Origin: Calycina herbarum
Taxonomy: Eukaryota > Ascomycota > Leotiomycetes > Helotiales > Pezizellaceae
Direction of reading: 5' to 3'
NCBI GenBank assembly: GCA_001414485.1
Contig: LLEY01000085.1
Location: 62,001-126,000, forward strand
Length of the DNA stretch: 64,000 bases
Shown here in pieces: positions 33,399-47,154 of this stretch (the first letter of the stretch is position 1; each line of letters begins with the position of its first letter). The notes beneath the pieces were generated by a model that saw only the letters and a list, made by a program, of their open reading frames with translations, ran no database searches and was not told the origin of the DNA. Made by a program: the position numbers and the translations under genes.

Positions 33399-33989
33399 GT
33401 GGAGAGATTTGGAGCAAGGTTCTAATTGGCGTTCTGCCTGATGGGGGTGTTCTGTGATCACTCTCTCTTTGGATTTTTCCAATCGCACTGTCCAGTATTA
33501 CTCAAACATGGGGTTCAATTTCAGCACCTTTCTAAAATCTTTCAGAATGCAATCGGTACAATACTCCTTGAAGGAAAGAGTTGTACTTGTGCTTCATGTG
33601 TCAGCGGTCTCCCTGCCAGGTTAATACAGGAACAGTCATCTATTCTTCGTTGTTCTTGTCCTGTCACATTTCTCGGATGATTTGTGTGCCATAAACAGGT
33701 TCTGATTTTCTTCACAAATTCTACATGACGAGGGATCTGTTTTCAATCTTTCCAAGAGAGCTTGATGAGGTAATCGACAACAACTCTCTTTTCGACAGCA
33801 ATAAGCCTTGGAATCAAAAACTGCGTCATCAGATATCTTGATGCTTCGAAGTGAAGTTTCTGAAAGTGATAATTTGAAAGCTGGGAGATGGAGATAGGGT
33901 CAGTATGCGCGGGTGGAAGGTAGAGGGCGAAGAACCCAGATGGTGGTGGTTGGTGGTTGGTGGTGCGGAGTTTGAGCGGCTGTGAAAAT
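33399..33989. other. Intergenic, no gene seen
   Basis: 3' flank of the dehydrogenase; a G/T-rich 'ggtggtggttggtggtt' stretch is near 33940-33960. No gene supported. Confidence 0.3.
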
Positions 33990-34990
33990 AAGACTATTAT
34001 AATATCTATAGAGCCTTCCTTAATATTTTAATTCAAGTCCCTATTATTTTCACCCTTCTGGATTGGATTTCTTCCGATGATGTAGATGTTCTCTTATATA
34101 TTCCTAGACTCCGGTATTTAATTTTAGGTATAAATAGTTGCTTTTACTCAAAAGAAAGAAGTTATAGAATTAGGTAGAGTTTAAGAAATGATTGTTTATA
34201 GTTGTTAGTATAAGAGGGTTATAAACTAATGTTCGTAGTATTATTAGTAATAATCTATAATCTATTAGAGTATCTATGTATCTGTATTTATCCTCTACTT
34301 AGTTACATGAATTCCTCCCTCTTCTATAGTTAGATATTATAACACTAGTATAACTTTTAAATAATAGAAAATAATAAAAAATAAGTTAACTTTAGAGATA
34401 GCTATATAGAAATCTAATAAACTATTATACTAAAGAAATTAATATAGTAGGTTTCTTATATATACTCTATTTAACTATAGATTAAAGTACTAATAACTTC
34501 TAGTAATATATTATAAAACTTTTTTAAGTATAGAGTATATAGCCTATATACTCTATACTTACTATATACTTAAGCTTAAGTAGATAGTAAGTATAGATAT
34601 AATACTCTCTCTAATCTATTAATAATATATATACTTAGTAATTAAAGTATATAGCGTATATAGTATATAATAACTTATTCTTTTAATTCTTATTCTTTTA
34701 TAATAATAATTATTAGTTATATTCTACTTATACGCTCTACACGTATAAGAAGCTTCTTTCTAAGTAAACTTTAATTTAATAGCTTAATTTATCGCTTTAT
34801 TTCTTAATTCGTTATAGCTTTATAAGAACTATCTAGTATTTCTATAGTCTAATTAATTAGTAGAAAGATAGATATAGATTTTTTCTTTGAAAACTAATCT
34901 ATATATATTTTAGAAAGAACTACTTAACTACTAAGTAAAGAACTTCTTTTTCTACTATACTCTTATAAATAAGTAATTAGATAAAGAACG
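33990..34990. repeat. RIP-degraded AT-rich block, identity lost
   Basis: About 1 kb of extremely AT-rich DNA, nearly devoid of CpA/TpG, with stops in all frames. It is the same composition as the transposon island to the right, so it is most likely a RIP-destroyed repeat. No protein motif or terminal repeat was recognised. Confidence 0.55.
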
Positions 34991-35208
34991 AAAACTGCGT
35001 GAATATTGAAAAGTGAGGAGTCACGTGTGAAAATGAGAGATGCCAAGACCTTTCCCTTTTTAGTATAAAGGGCTACAGACAACCAACTCAATCCAACGCT
35101 ATCTTCCAAAAAAAACCGTCGTTCATTTTCCACGATCTACATACCTCATTTGGCTGTTAACACCTAACCGCCGTCATTCAAACGTCTATCTTAGGACATC
35201 TAATCTAA
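34991..35208 (+). promoter_or_regulatory. Promoter and leader region of 35209-36947
   Basis: Composition returns to normal at about 34990. 'tagtataaaggg' near 35060-35071 is TATA-like, about 140 bp before the ATG. Confidence 0.35.
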
Positions 35209-36947
35209 ATGGAAATGGAGAACCCAACTCCTCCCGATGAAAGGCACTCCTGGTGCACACGAACTGGCATGGCTAAACACGACTCTTTAAACTCTCACAA
35301 CTCTTTAAGTTCCCGTAACACGGGTGACTTGTCCGCAAATGTCGCTATATCCACCAACATCATTGAAAATAAAAAAACCCCTCCAGACTTATCAACCCTC
35401 GATCCCAAATTCATTGCTAGCGAGTCGCGCGCCGAATTTCGAGATTCTACGCTCCCTATCAAGAAAGGTCCAACTTTAAGAAAGGGTACGGCGTCAACAA
35501 ACAGTACGAGTGAATATCTCTGCAGCAAGTCCAACAGGGACCTATCACTAAACTCTGCGGGGAAGGGTACCGCGTTAACTGGAGTCGTCGGGTCCAACAG
35601 CTTGGAATACGCCAGCTTGTTAACACCACCGTTTCCATCACCGAAATCTGCGGCCCCCATTGAGAAAGAACCAACTTCGAGGAAGGGTACTGCGTCAACA
35701 GGAGTCGAGTCCAGCAGCTTGGAATACGCGAATTCATTAGCACCACCGCTTCCATCACCGAAGTCTACCGCTACTATTGCGAAGTTGATGACAGTTCTTG
35801 AGAATTACAAGAACGGTGTTCTTCCAAAGGAGGCGCCTGGAGAAGTTGTCTTTAAGCTTAAGCCCGCGGAATATAAGCTCTTTAGAACACAACTTGCCAG
35901 TGATACGCTTCTTTCAACATTCTTCAACAGCAAAGTTCGGTGAGTTTTTCGTTAGGAACTCACATTGCTAGCCCAACTGATTTTATATACAGATACGTGT
36001 ACAATTCGCTCAAGGAAACTTTCGTTCTTCGAATGACTTCTGTCTACCACGACGCAGGTTGTAGCTTGGCTGCAAACGCGTTGTGGTATGTTATTAGCCA
36101 TGTTCATGAAGCTGCGAAGGTTGATATTGTGGTTTTAACACCTAGCGGAGTGATAGACTTATTCATTTTGGACTCAGAAGACTCTAGCTCATCTCCCAAC
36201 TTTATACACCGTATTGCTGATAGCTCGATTTCAAACTTCTCGGGCCCAAGGAAGAAGTACCCTGAGTTTTTCCTTGAATATGGATATTCACAAAGTTTTG
36301 AGAGTCTAAAGAGAGCTGCTTTGGACTACCTCGATGGCGGATGTGCACAGATTAGAACTGTAGTTGCCTTCGATCTAGACTATCCTAGTTTAGAAGGTGC
36401 GGCTTATATCTCTATTTGGCGGCTCAAAACATGGGAGGAGGCTGATGGAGAAGTGCATGGGGGGATTGATCCAGAGACCTCTGTTGAACATGTGGTAAGT
36501 AAACTATCTGCGTTGTTAGAGATAGACGTTAGACTAATTATTACACAGGCTTTCAGAGACGCTAACAACCAACCTATAGCTGATCCAGAGTCATTTCTGA
36601 AGCTTACTCTGGAGGATTTTGGCTACGACAAGGAAGTTGGTGAGAAGAAGGTCACGATCACTAACAAAGCCTTATGTGATATACTTGACAGAGCAAAAGA
36701 ATTGCATGAGCGTAGTCAAATGCCAGCGGGAAAGGCATTGAGGACCAACCACAGGGAGTCGGTGAACGCACTAAACGCTAAAGAGGGAGGCGGCAAAGGC
36801 CGAGTGATGAAGAGAAAGAGTGCGAGTAAAGATGGAGGCGGAGAAGGCCGAGCGAGTAAGGAAAAGAGGGCGAGTAAACAGGACAAGGATGATGAGAGCA
36901 AGAAGGGAGGTAAAGCAAGATACTCTCTTCGCTCGTCCTCTAATTAA
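35209..36947 (+). CDS. PD-(D/E)XK nuclease-like protein (putative) in the repeat island
   Basis: Exon 1 is 35209-35939. The intron at 35940-35992 (gtgagt...acag) is followed by a second, frame-neutral intron at 36495-36548 (gtaagt...actaat...acag). The product is 543 aa (561 aa if intron 2 is retained). The N-terminal 180 residues are Ser/Thr/Lys-rich with a tandem repeat: NSLEYASLLTPPFPSPKS then SSLEYANSLAPPLPSPKS, each joined to a KGTAS unit. The middle has VYHDAGCSLAANALWYVI, then YPEFFLEYGYSQSFESLKRA, LDYLDGGCAQIRTVVAFDL. The E-x-GYSQS, downstream L..DG and beta-strand pattern resemble restriction-endonuclease-like domains of unknown role that are common in fungi. The tail is basic with repeats (KRKSASKDGGGEGRASKEKR), likely nuclear. 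Both flanks are RIP-mutated, but this gene has an open frame and normal codons. The domain call is from memory of the motif only. Confidence 0.6.
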
Positions 36948-38039
36948 GACTAGAATTCTTATCCGCGTAAGTTCGACTTATGGATAGGGGTTCTGCGCTA
37001 CGTTACTATCAGAATGTTGTCGCTTTTTCTTATCTCAGTTCCTCAGCCGCTCTTTGGTAAACCCGACCCATATAGATCGTGCACGCGCTATTTCTTTTTA
37101 AGTCAGCTAATCATATCGCAGAGAGAGAGGGACAGGCCAGGTTTTGCCAGAGCTTCTGAGAGCTTTTGGTGATAGATAGCTTTGGTGTCAAACGTCGATT
37201 TGGTATCGTACTATCTTACAAACCTTCTAGATACTCTAAATTATCTATCGAAACTACCTCTTTATATCCTACCTATCGAAATGCCATCCTAAACCCTATA
37301 GCGGGGGTTCGCAGATATTCGTACGCTCTCTTTTTTACACCTAAAATCACTAAAAGTCACCTTATTTAAAACTCTACTATAAAATAAGACCTAACTATTT
37401 TCTAAAAGTTTTTAAACATGTCTCTAGGAGATTAAGATACCTTTATTTTGTACTCTTAGTTTTTCTTCTAAACTAAACTAATCTTAATTTATTTAAGTTA
37501 TAGTAAGAGGTCTTAAAAAGTAACTAAATTTTATCTGATTTTGATATAATCCAGTGTTTTTCTAACTCTTCCTACTTTTACTCTATTATAACTTAAGACC
37601 TAGTATATAGTTAGTATATTTGTTTTTAAAGACTACTATTTAAATACTTAAGATAATCTTAGTTTTTAGTCTTAGATATTTAAATATAAATATAAATATA
37701 TAAAACGTCTTTCTTAAAATAACTTCTAGTATAAAAAGAGGACCGTACGAATATCTACGAACCCCTGCTATATCTTTACGTCGTAGCTAATAGGTGTATT
37801 CTTAAAAATACTTAAAATATATAGCTATAGTTACTAATACAACGTAGAATAACAACTATTATATAGAACTACTTTTAATTAGCTAAAACGACTTAAAGAA
37901 AGGTTCTATATATACTTTCTAATAGTTTAGCGAAGCGGGTTTTAACGTAAGAGAGTAGTTATTTAATAATATTAATATATCGAAATACTACGATTTTTAA
38001 ATAGCGTTTTGAGATTTTAGAAGCTATATAGAGCTGAAA
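36948..38039. other. Flank of 35209-36947, then RIP-mutated repeats
   Basis: Normal composition ends near 37150-37300. The rest is AT-rich and holds the small TIR element (37299-37770) and unreadable repeat sequence up to the LINE. Confidence 0.4.
37299..37770. mobile_element. RIP-mutated MITE, ~40-bp TIRs, TA flanks
   Basis: The left end 'tagcgggggttcgcagatat' matches the reverse complement of the right end, 'tagcaggggttcgtagatat'. The match continues as 'tcgtacg' and a T-rich stretch, and the mismatches seen there are mostly C/T transitions. The element is 472 bp with TA on both sides (37297-37298 and 37771-37772). There is no coding capacity. The terminal sequence differs from the MITE at 10545 and from the Fot1-like transposon at 54940. 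Confidence 0.7.
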
Positions 38040-38990
38040 GATAACTTTTTATATAGATAAAAAAGACGGGGCAGCGGTGCTTTTTATATATAAGAGGTAC
38101 TCTAAAGCAAGCTAGATATACGCTATAGATAAGAACTAGGCAAGTGTAATAATAGAGGAAGGAGTAAACGAAACGATAATCTACTTAGTATATAACCTGT
38201 AAATAGAGAGAACACCGGTCGAGGATATACTACAACTGGCGAGACCTTGAAGAGCGCTTATAGTAGAGGACTTAAACGCCTACTACTCTCTCTAGGATAT
38301 ATACGAAAGATATAACCGGAACGTAGACCTTACCCTCGAACTCGTTACGTAGTAGGCGCTTAAAAGAGACACGTCTTATAACGAGGTTACCTAGAGAAGA
38401 GATAGATCTCGTAACTCTATAATTAACCTAGCTTTCTTAACTAAAGACGTAGTAATATAGCGTAGGACGCTAGACCCACCAGGCTTAGACTATATAGCTT
38501 AACTCTTAATAATAGCAGTAGAAGAGGAGAGAGAGGCGCCTAGAACGCTTAGTTTTAGCTAGAGGCTAATAGACGAAGTACTAGTAAAAGCAGAGGCTCT
38601 ACGTCTTAAAAAGCTAGTAATCTAGAATATACTAGAAATCGAGAGAGCTGTCGAGAGACTTATAAAAGAACTCCAGCGGATAGCCCGAGCCTCGACGCTA
38701 CTCTAGAAGCTAGATAAAGAGAGAGCATAGCTATAGTAGAATATAGAGGTTAAAGAAGCGTCGATTAGAGTAAGAGAGTGTAAGAGAACATAGAGAGAGC
38801 TTTATACGAAGAGCTTAAGACGCTAGCTAGATAAAGCTCTTTAAGAACTCTAGATAGTTAGTAGAAGAGTAAAAACAAAGAGCTAAAGAGAGATACTTAT
38901 AGAAGCGTCGAAAGACGACAGAAAGCTATAGACGCTTAAGAAGTAGGTATATCTAAAGAGATATATAAAACCTGAAGCGCTAGTACTACT
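38040..38990 (+). mobile_element. Tad-like LINE, 5' part (endonuclease domain), RIP-mutated
   Basis: Read through stops, the plus strand shows a non-LTR retrotransposon AP-endonuclease. LIVEDLNAYYSL (from GDFNAHHSLW) is followed by an acidic stretch, IINLAFLTKD and TLDPPGLDYIA. Then comes the Arg/Lys-rich linker that precedes the reverse transcriptase. TAG/TAA replace Trp and Gln codons. It is interrupted at 38995 by Gypsy element D. It resumes at 51618, and the reading frame continues if D and one target copy are ignored. Confidence 0.75.
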
Positions 38991-38995
38991 AACAC

Positions 38996-39324
38996 TGTTA
39001 CGGACCTGGCCACCGCCGAGCACGTGACTCGCGTACGGCTGCTCGCCGGCGTCCGCAAAGCCTGCTATTCCTAGCCTAGCCTAGAACTATTCCTACCTAG
39101 GCTAGGAACTATTTCTATAAACGGATCGACATTCCTATAACTTATCGATTCCTTAGCTATCTCTATATTATAGGACCTCTAGAAATCTCCTCTTTCCTTC
39201 TCTTCTCTTCTATAGCTTAAGATCTTTAATTAAACCACCTCTTACTTCTCTGATTATCTACTATACCTATATATACTATAGGTAAGGATAACTACTAGAG
39301 AGCTAGTAGATTAGGTTTGTTATA
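38996..39324 (+). repeat. Left LTR of element D
   Basis: 329 bp beginning TGTTACGG and ending GTTATA (from GTTACA). Its first 70 bp are GC-rich ('gccaccgccgagcacgtgac') and nearly identical to the right LTR. Confidence 0.88.
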
Positions 39325-41318
39325 TTATCTCAAGCTCTCTTCTTCTCTCTATTTACTACTGCTCCTAGAAAGGATTAGAATATCCGTTGCGATTCTAACA
39401 CGACACCTACAGTCCGTATTAACCGCTCGTAGATACTACTAGCGCCTTATACAGCCCCGCGTACCCGCGCCTACTACCGCACATAAGAGCCTAGGGCTCT
39501 TCTACCTATACCCTCTGTCCTTATAACTAAGTCGTCTGCAACGATGTCTGCCGACCAGCCTACAGACGCTCAACAGCTCGCTATAGCCCTAAAACAGGTC
39601 CGCCTACTGCGAGAACAACTAGACGACGTCCGTACCCCTCTACGAGAGAATACCCTGTCTAAAACTAGATAACACAGGTCGTTTACGGTTAAGCTTAAGG
39701 ATACTAAGCCTCTAACAGATAGCTCGTCTCTAACCTTCGATAACTAGAAGATCTAGATTAAGAACAAGTTCCTTATCAACGTCTCTATGTTTAAGCTAAA
39801 GGAAGCAAAGATAGCTTACATTTTTAACTATATAGCTAATATTACTTAGAAGTATCTCACGCCCTATTACTAGAAGAGACCTAAGCTGTTTTAGTCTATA
39901 AAAGAAATAATCGTATATCTTATAGATATCCTAGAGAACCCGTTCGAAGCGTAGGACGCCTATATCGAATTCCACCGGCTTGTTATAAGAGATAACGAGA
40001 CTTTCGTAACCTTCTATACTCGCTTCTTATACCTTACGAGTACTAGACGGATCCCGACAGACGACTTACAGCCCGACTTATATAACAAGCTTACGCCACC
40101 TCTACAACAGTCCGTCTTACTATTCTTAGACGTCCTACTTATAAGTACAGCCCTAGTAAACAAGTGTCGACTTGTTAATAAGAACTTACAAAGACTTCAG
40201 CTCTATAGAAGCAACTTACAGACCGCTCGTCTTATCCCCCGGCCTACAACTGCTACTACTACCTCCCGCCTAGCTGGAACTTTTACTACTACTTAAACTG
40301 TGTTCCGTATAACCTCCCCTACCTCGCCCCCCCGCCTTTACAGACTATTACGTAAACCAACGCCTGCTTATAAAGAACCGGACGACGCCTGCTTCAAGTA
40401 TAAGAGGACTAGGTACTATGCCCGCGAATGCCCTAAGAACTCTAAGCCTATTACAGACGTTAATAAGCTTACAGAGCCTACGTCTAACTTAGAACAGTCG
40501 GAAAACGACCAAGTCTAGGGAAAGTCTCCCCCCTAGGCTTGCTTTACCAAGGTCCTAGCTAGTTAGCTATCGATCTAAGTCAGCTACTTAGAGGAAAACA
40601 GTTTATAGTCTCTTATAACTTAGTTTTTAATAGATACGGATTTAAAACCTCTGCTCTAGCTGACACTAGAGTAAACAGCTTTATACTTATTAGTATAAAG
40701 TTCGCTTAAGAGCTAGCTTACTTCTTCTCTTTAACTATTTATACTCTTCCTACTCCTATTATAGTTCACGGCTTTAATAGATAAAGTCGACAGTCCGCGG
40801 ACTACTATATTATTCTTCACTTATATATAGACGGCTATAAACAGTATAACGTCTCTATAGTCCTCCTTAATACTAGCTATTAGAACCTTATTCTTAAGCG
40901 TATATAGTTTAACTAGCTTAACGAATAACTTAACCTATACTAGCGACGACTTATATAGCCCGCGGATCTCCCTCCTTCTTCTAACCTTGTCCGGCTACGC
41001 CTCCTAGATCCTAGGATCCTATAGACTCGGCTCTTAAACCTAGATTACTAAGCTAACGCGGATCGTCGCGATTAGGCTCTAGAAGAACAGGTTATACGCA
41101 AATACTAGGAAGACCTATAACTGTCTATAAGCCTTGTTAACGAGCTGCTAGTCCCTCGGATCCTAGCGCGCCCGCCTACTACACCCCTAGCCGTACGCTA
41201 CAGCGAGTACTAGGACTGCTAAAACAACTTACGAAATATAAACCGTGCTCTTATAGGTTTAGATATCTGTAAAACCTCTATAGCGCGCCTAAAACGTGTA
41301 CGCCTCAACCTACCACTG

Positions 41319-41746
41319 TGTTACGAATCACGTGTACACGTGATAAGTGAAAACCAGGCGGCGTCCTAACAGGTTAAGCACTATCGGAATACTCTTATAG
41401 TAGATAGGGATCGGTTAGGTTAGCTAAGCGATCTAGGGATTTTATTATATTAATCACGTAATAGACTACTAGATCGCTAGACGAACTAGCTCGTTGGATC
41501 GCCAGCTCGACAAGCGAGTTAGCTACCTAGGGGAACGAAGGTTCTATATATATACTAGCACGTCTACTATCTAAATAGGAGCTTTATACTTAACTTTAGT
41601 TATTAATCTTATTATCTTATTTAATATCCTTAATATAAGTAACGAGTTTACTTCTAAGTGAACAACCTAGCATATTTATACTTCTTACTATATACTAACT
41701 TTTAAGACTTAGTTACCTTTATTTAGTTTGTTTAAGTTTCGTTATA
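41319..41746 (+). repeat. Left LTR of element A
   Basis: 428 bp, TGTTACGAATCACGTG...GTTATA; the pair member is at 47584-48011 and differs mainly by transitions. Confidence 0.88.
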
Positions 41747-44700
41747 CTTTAAGTACCTACTTAGAAGTAAGATTACTACTATGTTAGTAACCTCTTCTAC
41801 TCTAAGAACTACTCTGCTAAAGCCAGCTATAGACCCTCTAGTTATACTAGTTACTACTCTTCGAGAGGAAGTGAAACTTCCTCTTCTAAAGCTGTTTGAT
41901 AGCTTACTTAAGAAACTAGCTAAGTTCTTAATAAAAGCTTCTCTCTACTTAAACTTTTATTATACTTAGTTTAGAAATAAAACTAACTAGGTTATATAGT
42001 TGTTTACCTGTCTTAAAGAGGTAGCTTATAATTAGTTAGAACTATACTTAGAGGATTACTAGGTAAATAAAATAGTTAAAGGAAAAGTCTCTCTTTAAAT
42101 GTCTAAGAAGATAAGGGATTTATTTAGAAATATTTAAAGATTTAAGAATAGAATTAATTAAGCTTTTAAGGATATTAATATAAAAAAGAAGGTAGTTAGA
42201 GCTTTATATATACTTAAGTAAAAAGGTTTAGCTACTAAATATACCTTATAATTTTAATAGTACTTTATATAGATAAGATAGAACGACGAAGTATTATATA
42301 AACAATTCTATTATAGGCTTAAGAATAATATAAAGGATGAACTTATGTAAGAAGATTTTCTAGATATGTTAAATAAATTAATAAATAATATAATTAGAAT
42401 TAATAACTATATTTATAAAAGGAATCTAGAAAAGAAAGGAAGTTATAGTTACTAATATAGAAAGAGTAGATGAAAAGATTATAGAGACCTTATAGAAATT
42501 AATACTACTTAGAAATCGTAGGTTCTAGAGAAGGAATCTAAGAAAGAAAACTCCTAGAAGAGAGGACTATCTTAGAAAGAGTGAAATTGTTAACGTAAGT
42601 AGAACTTATATTATAACTATAGTCTTCTTAGCTATAGAGTAAATAAGTATAGTAAGAAGAAAGACTCTAAAGAGAAACAAGCTAACACTACTATCTAAAA
42701 AGAAGTAGCTTTACTAGAAAAAATCGAACTTATAGATAAAGAACTTAAGGCTAGAGGTTATAGTATGTAAATTAAAATAGACGCTGTAGATATAATAGTA
42801 GGCACTATATACTTATAGCTAAATAAAGGAATTAAGTTATAAGTTAGTAAGGTATAGGACACTAATGATAATAGGGATCTATTACTTAAAGAATATTATA
42901 ATATATAGTTAGAAATAGATTATAAATTGCTCTTTTAAGTAGAATATAAATCGTTACTATTAATAAGTTTATTAAAGTTATTAGAATCAATATCTAACTT
43001 ATTAGAGGTAGATCTAGGAATATATAAGCCTAAATAAGGCAAAACATAGGCATTTATTAGAACCTTTAAAAAAGGGAATAGATAGGTATATATAGAAAAC
43101 TAGAAACCTAATTTCTAGAGCTTATATTCTACTTAAAGAATTAACTCTACTATTTTAACTACTTATAAAATAGTTTAGAATAAACGAGATAGAATAACTT
43201 TAGTAAGCCTTATTACTAGAAGGGAAACCATCGAATTTAAAGAACCTAGACTAAAATAAATAGTATCTAGTAAGCTATCTAGTATACCTAAGATAAGAGA
43301 TATTTAGATAGTCGTAGATATATAGGAAGAAACTAGCTTATAGTAATAGCAGGGTTCTAATAACTTTATAAGACGCTCTAAACCTAGTTTTTTAGGTACG
43401 CTACTTAATAGTAAGGAAGCTATACTAGAAATAGGAGGCTAGTATACTATGGTCGCTTTAGTTAGAAAAGTCGGAGTAATATTTAAGAAGTTACGAAGTA
43501 GAAAGTTATTTAGTATAATCTTCTAGGAGATAAACGAATATAATATAAACTAAGAAACGGAGTTAGTATAGAAAGAACTCTACTAACTAATAATTAGGGA
43601 ACTAAACGCTACCTCTAGAGAAAATCAACTTATAGTAATAGCGAAGATAAGAGGAAAGGAACTCTAAGTCTTAATTAATTCTAGAGTAATAAGTAATTTC
43701 CTTTCCCTAATAGCTTAGAAGAAGCTAAACGTTCTAATTAAAGGTATAAAGCTATACTGCTTAGGAGTAGTTAATAGAACAGATATTATATACTAGAATA
43801 GAATTATTAACTAATAAACTATTCTAATAAATATTACTATTAAAGGATACTATTTAGATATATAATTCGATATTATTAAAATAGAGAATAAAGAAGCAAT
43901 ACTTAGTATATTATAGATTAGGGAATATAATCTAGATATTAATTAGAAGGCTTAAATAATAACCTTTAGTTAATATAATTATATAGGTTTATAATTATAA
44001 CTTTAAAGCTAGAATAAGGTTAGTACTACCTCTTCTAAGATACTAGAACACCTAGCCTAGGGTTCTTTATAGGTTAGCGGGATAGCTAATAACGAAATAC
44101 CTATATAGTATAAAGAATTTAAGGCTTTGTTTAAAAACCTAGAAGACTTATAAGCCTTGTTAAAACATTGCTTATAAGATTATAAGATTAAATTAAAAGA
44201 GGATTATTACCTTTTAAAGTAGAAACTTCGGTTATATAACTAGAAAAGCCTTTAGAAAATAGAAAGTTATATAAAAGAAGGTATTAAAAAGAGATATATT
44301 AGAAAATCTAAGTTATTAATTACCTTAAATATACTTATTATTAAGAAAAAAGACGATTTAGATAAGAGAGTATATATTAATTATTAAGAAGTAAATTACA
44401 CTATAGTTAAGAACGTTTATCTACTACTACCTAGCTAGTACTTATAGGATAAGTTAAGTAAAGTAGTACGATTTATAAAACTAGATTAACGAAACGCTTA
44501 TAGACTTATATAAATAAAAGTTAGAGACGAATAGAAGATAGCATTTACCTTACTATTAAGCCTTTATAAATATATAGTTATACTATTTAGACTTTATAAT
44601 ATACTAGCTATATATTAGAGATAAAATAATAATATTTTAAGAGATCTTCTAAGGGTAATAGTAATTTATTACTTAGACGATATCTTAATCTTCTTAGAAA

Positions 44701-46941
44701 AAGAAGAAGAATATAAGAGACATGTTAGCGAGGTTTTATAACAACTTATAAAAGTAAACTCTTAGTTGAAACTCTTAAAATACGAGTTTAGAGTAACTTA
44801 GATACTTTTCTTAAGATAGGTATTTAGCTTAGGGAAAATAGAAATAGATCTAGTAAAGATCTAAGACATTTTAAACTAGAAATTACTAGAGAATGTAAAA
44901 GATATATAGTCCTTTCTTAGATTTATAAACTTTTATTATCTATTTATTCGAGACTATATGAAGATTACTAAACTAATATTAAGACTAGTTAAAAAAGCTA
45001 TTAAATTTATATAAGATAAATAGATAGAGGATGCTTTTTAGAAAATTAAAGTAAAGTTTATAGAAAAACCTATTCTATACGATTTTAATATAAATAAGCC
45101 TAGTATAATCGAAATAGATACCTTAGATATAGTAGTAGGTGTAGTTTACTTATAGCTAAATAATAAAGGAAAACTTATACCTATTATATATTATTCTAAG
45201 ATATTTAACCTAGTATAATAAAACTATAGCATCTTTGATAAGGAATTACTTACTATAATATTAGCTTTAGAATACTAGAGAATCTATTTATAGTTAGTAA
45301 AACACCTAGTTATAGTTTTATCTAACTATAAGAATCTTAGGATATTTATAACGACTAAGGAACTTATAATAAGACGATTAGCTAGATAGTTAGAGATACT
45401 AGGAGGATTTAATATTATTATTTAATATATAAAAGGAATATTAAATACTTAAGTTAATACTTTTAGTTAAAAACCTAGATATAAGAGAGATAAAGAGTAT
45501 AAAAAGATTACGATCTTAAAAACTCTTAAGAATAGAGACTTAGTACCTATTATATATAAAATAATAGTAATAAACGACATTTAAATAGATAAAATCTAGA
45601 ATATATATAAAGGTTATAATTAGTATGTAAAAGGGAAACTATAGGTTCCTAGCTTATATATAAAGGAGTTCGTATAAGAATACTATACTATGCCTGCTTA
45701 TAGTTACTAAGGAATTTATAGAACCCTTTAAAAGATAAGATAATACTACTATATTAATCGGTTATCTATAATAGTTAAGGAAGTAATAACGGAATATAAT
45801 ACCTATACTAGGAATAAGGCTTCTTACTATACTTCTTATAGATAGATAAACACTACTCTAATACTATAGATACCTTAGAAATCAATATTAATAGATTTTA
45901 TTATTAAATTACTAAAATCTAAAGATCTAATAATAGGAGTTAAATATAACACGATCCTAGTTATTATAGAACGACTTACGAAGTATATGATTCTAATAGT
46001 ATATATAGAATTAAGTATAGCTAAGGAATTAGTATTTATATTCTTTAAAGAAGTAGTCTTAAGATATAGACTACTTAAAGAAATACTCTTAGATAGAGAT
46101 AAACTCTTTACCTTAAAATTCTAGATCGCTCTTATAAAGCGATTAGGTATAAAGAGAAAGCTATCTATAGCTTTCTACTCTTAAACAAATAGAGGAAATA
46201 AATAGATAAATTAAGTAGTTAAAATATACCTTTATTATTATATAAACTACTAGTAAGATAACTAAGTAGAACTGCTACCCTTAGCATAGTTTGCTTATAA
46301 TAGTTCAGTAATAGAAATAACACTTATTATACTATTCTATGCTAATTTTAGGTATAAATTAATAGTATATTAAGAACTACTATCTACGACTATTAATAAC
46401 CAACTTACTCGTATTTAGGTCTTGAAAATCAAGAGTCTATATAAAGAACTTATAGAAGACCTATAATTTATAGTAGAAAGAAATACACACTACTATAATA
46501 AACGACGTAGTTAGGAGCTAACACTAAAAGAGAGAGATAAAGTCTACTTAGTATAAAAGAATATTAATATAAAAAGACTAAGTAATAAACTAGATTATAA
46601 AAAACTTAGACTATTTAAAATTAAATAAGTTAAGAGACCTTTAAATTATAAATTAGTATTACTAAAAATAATAAACATCTACCTAGTATTCTATATATCC
46701 CTACTCGAACTAGTACTACTAGGAGCACTACTAGCTCTACTTATAGAAATTTAACTAGTAAACCTAAATACTAAGTATAAAGTTAAGAGGATTCTTAACT
46801 ATAAACTTATTAGAAGACAGGTTAGGTATTTAATAAAATAGTTAGATTACTTATATTTAGAAAATACTTAGGAACCTAGAAAAAACATTAGCTAGTACTT
46901 AGAGGAACTTTAGGAGTTCTACTATCGAAACCTAAGTCTAC

Positions 46942-47154
46942 TTATATTATATAGTTAGTAGGAAAAGACGTAAGAAAGGCTAGGTTAAGGCCTAGGGCGA
47001 GAGTAGGATCGGAAACGTCGGGCGTAGAAAGAGCAGCCAGCCTAGTAGCCTCTTCTTCTATCCGCTTCTTTTCTTCCTCCTTCTCCTTCTCATTTCTTTC
47101 TAATTCTTCAGTAATATCCAGCTCCTTAAGGGAGTTAAGACTAGCTACTATCAT
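46942..47154 (-). pseudogene. Antisense coiled-coil ORF in element A
   Basis: A 70-codon open frame on the strand opposite to the pol genes reads MIVASLNSLKELDITEELER, then a Glu/Lys coiled coil (EKEKEEEKKRIEEEATRLAA), STPDVSDPTLALGLNLAF. Upstream on the same strand (47155-47330) the frame continues through RIP-type stops with YDVCKVNYILTIRD and RLEDEADKAIAKVL. It lies between the chromodomain and the 3' LTR, a place where some plant and fungal Gypsy elements carry an extra antisense gene. Element B has different DNA here. Function unknown; the gene is dead upstream. Confidence 0.5.

Noticed and set aside
34000..35000. Novel AT-rich regulatory or centromere-like DNA
   Set aside because: Composition matches the RIP-mutated repeats to the right; the simplest reading is a destroyed repeat.
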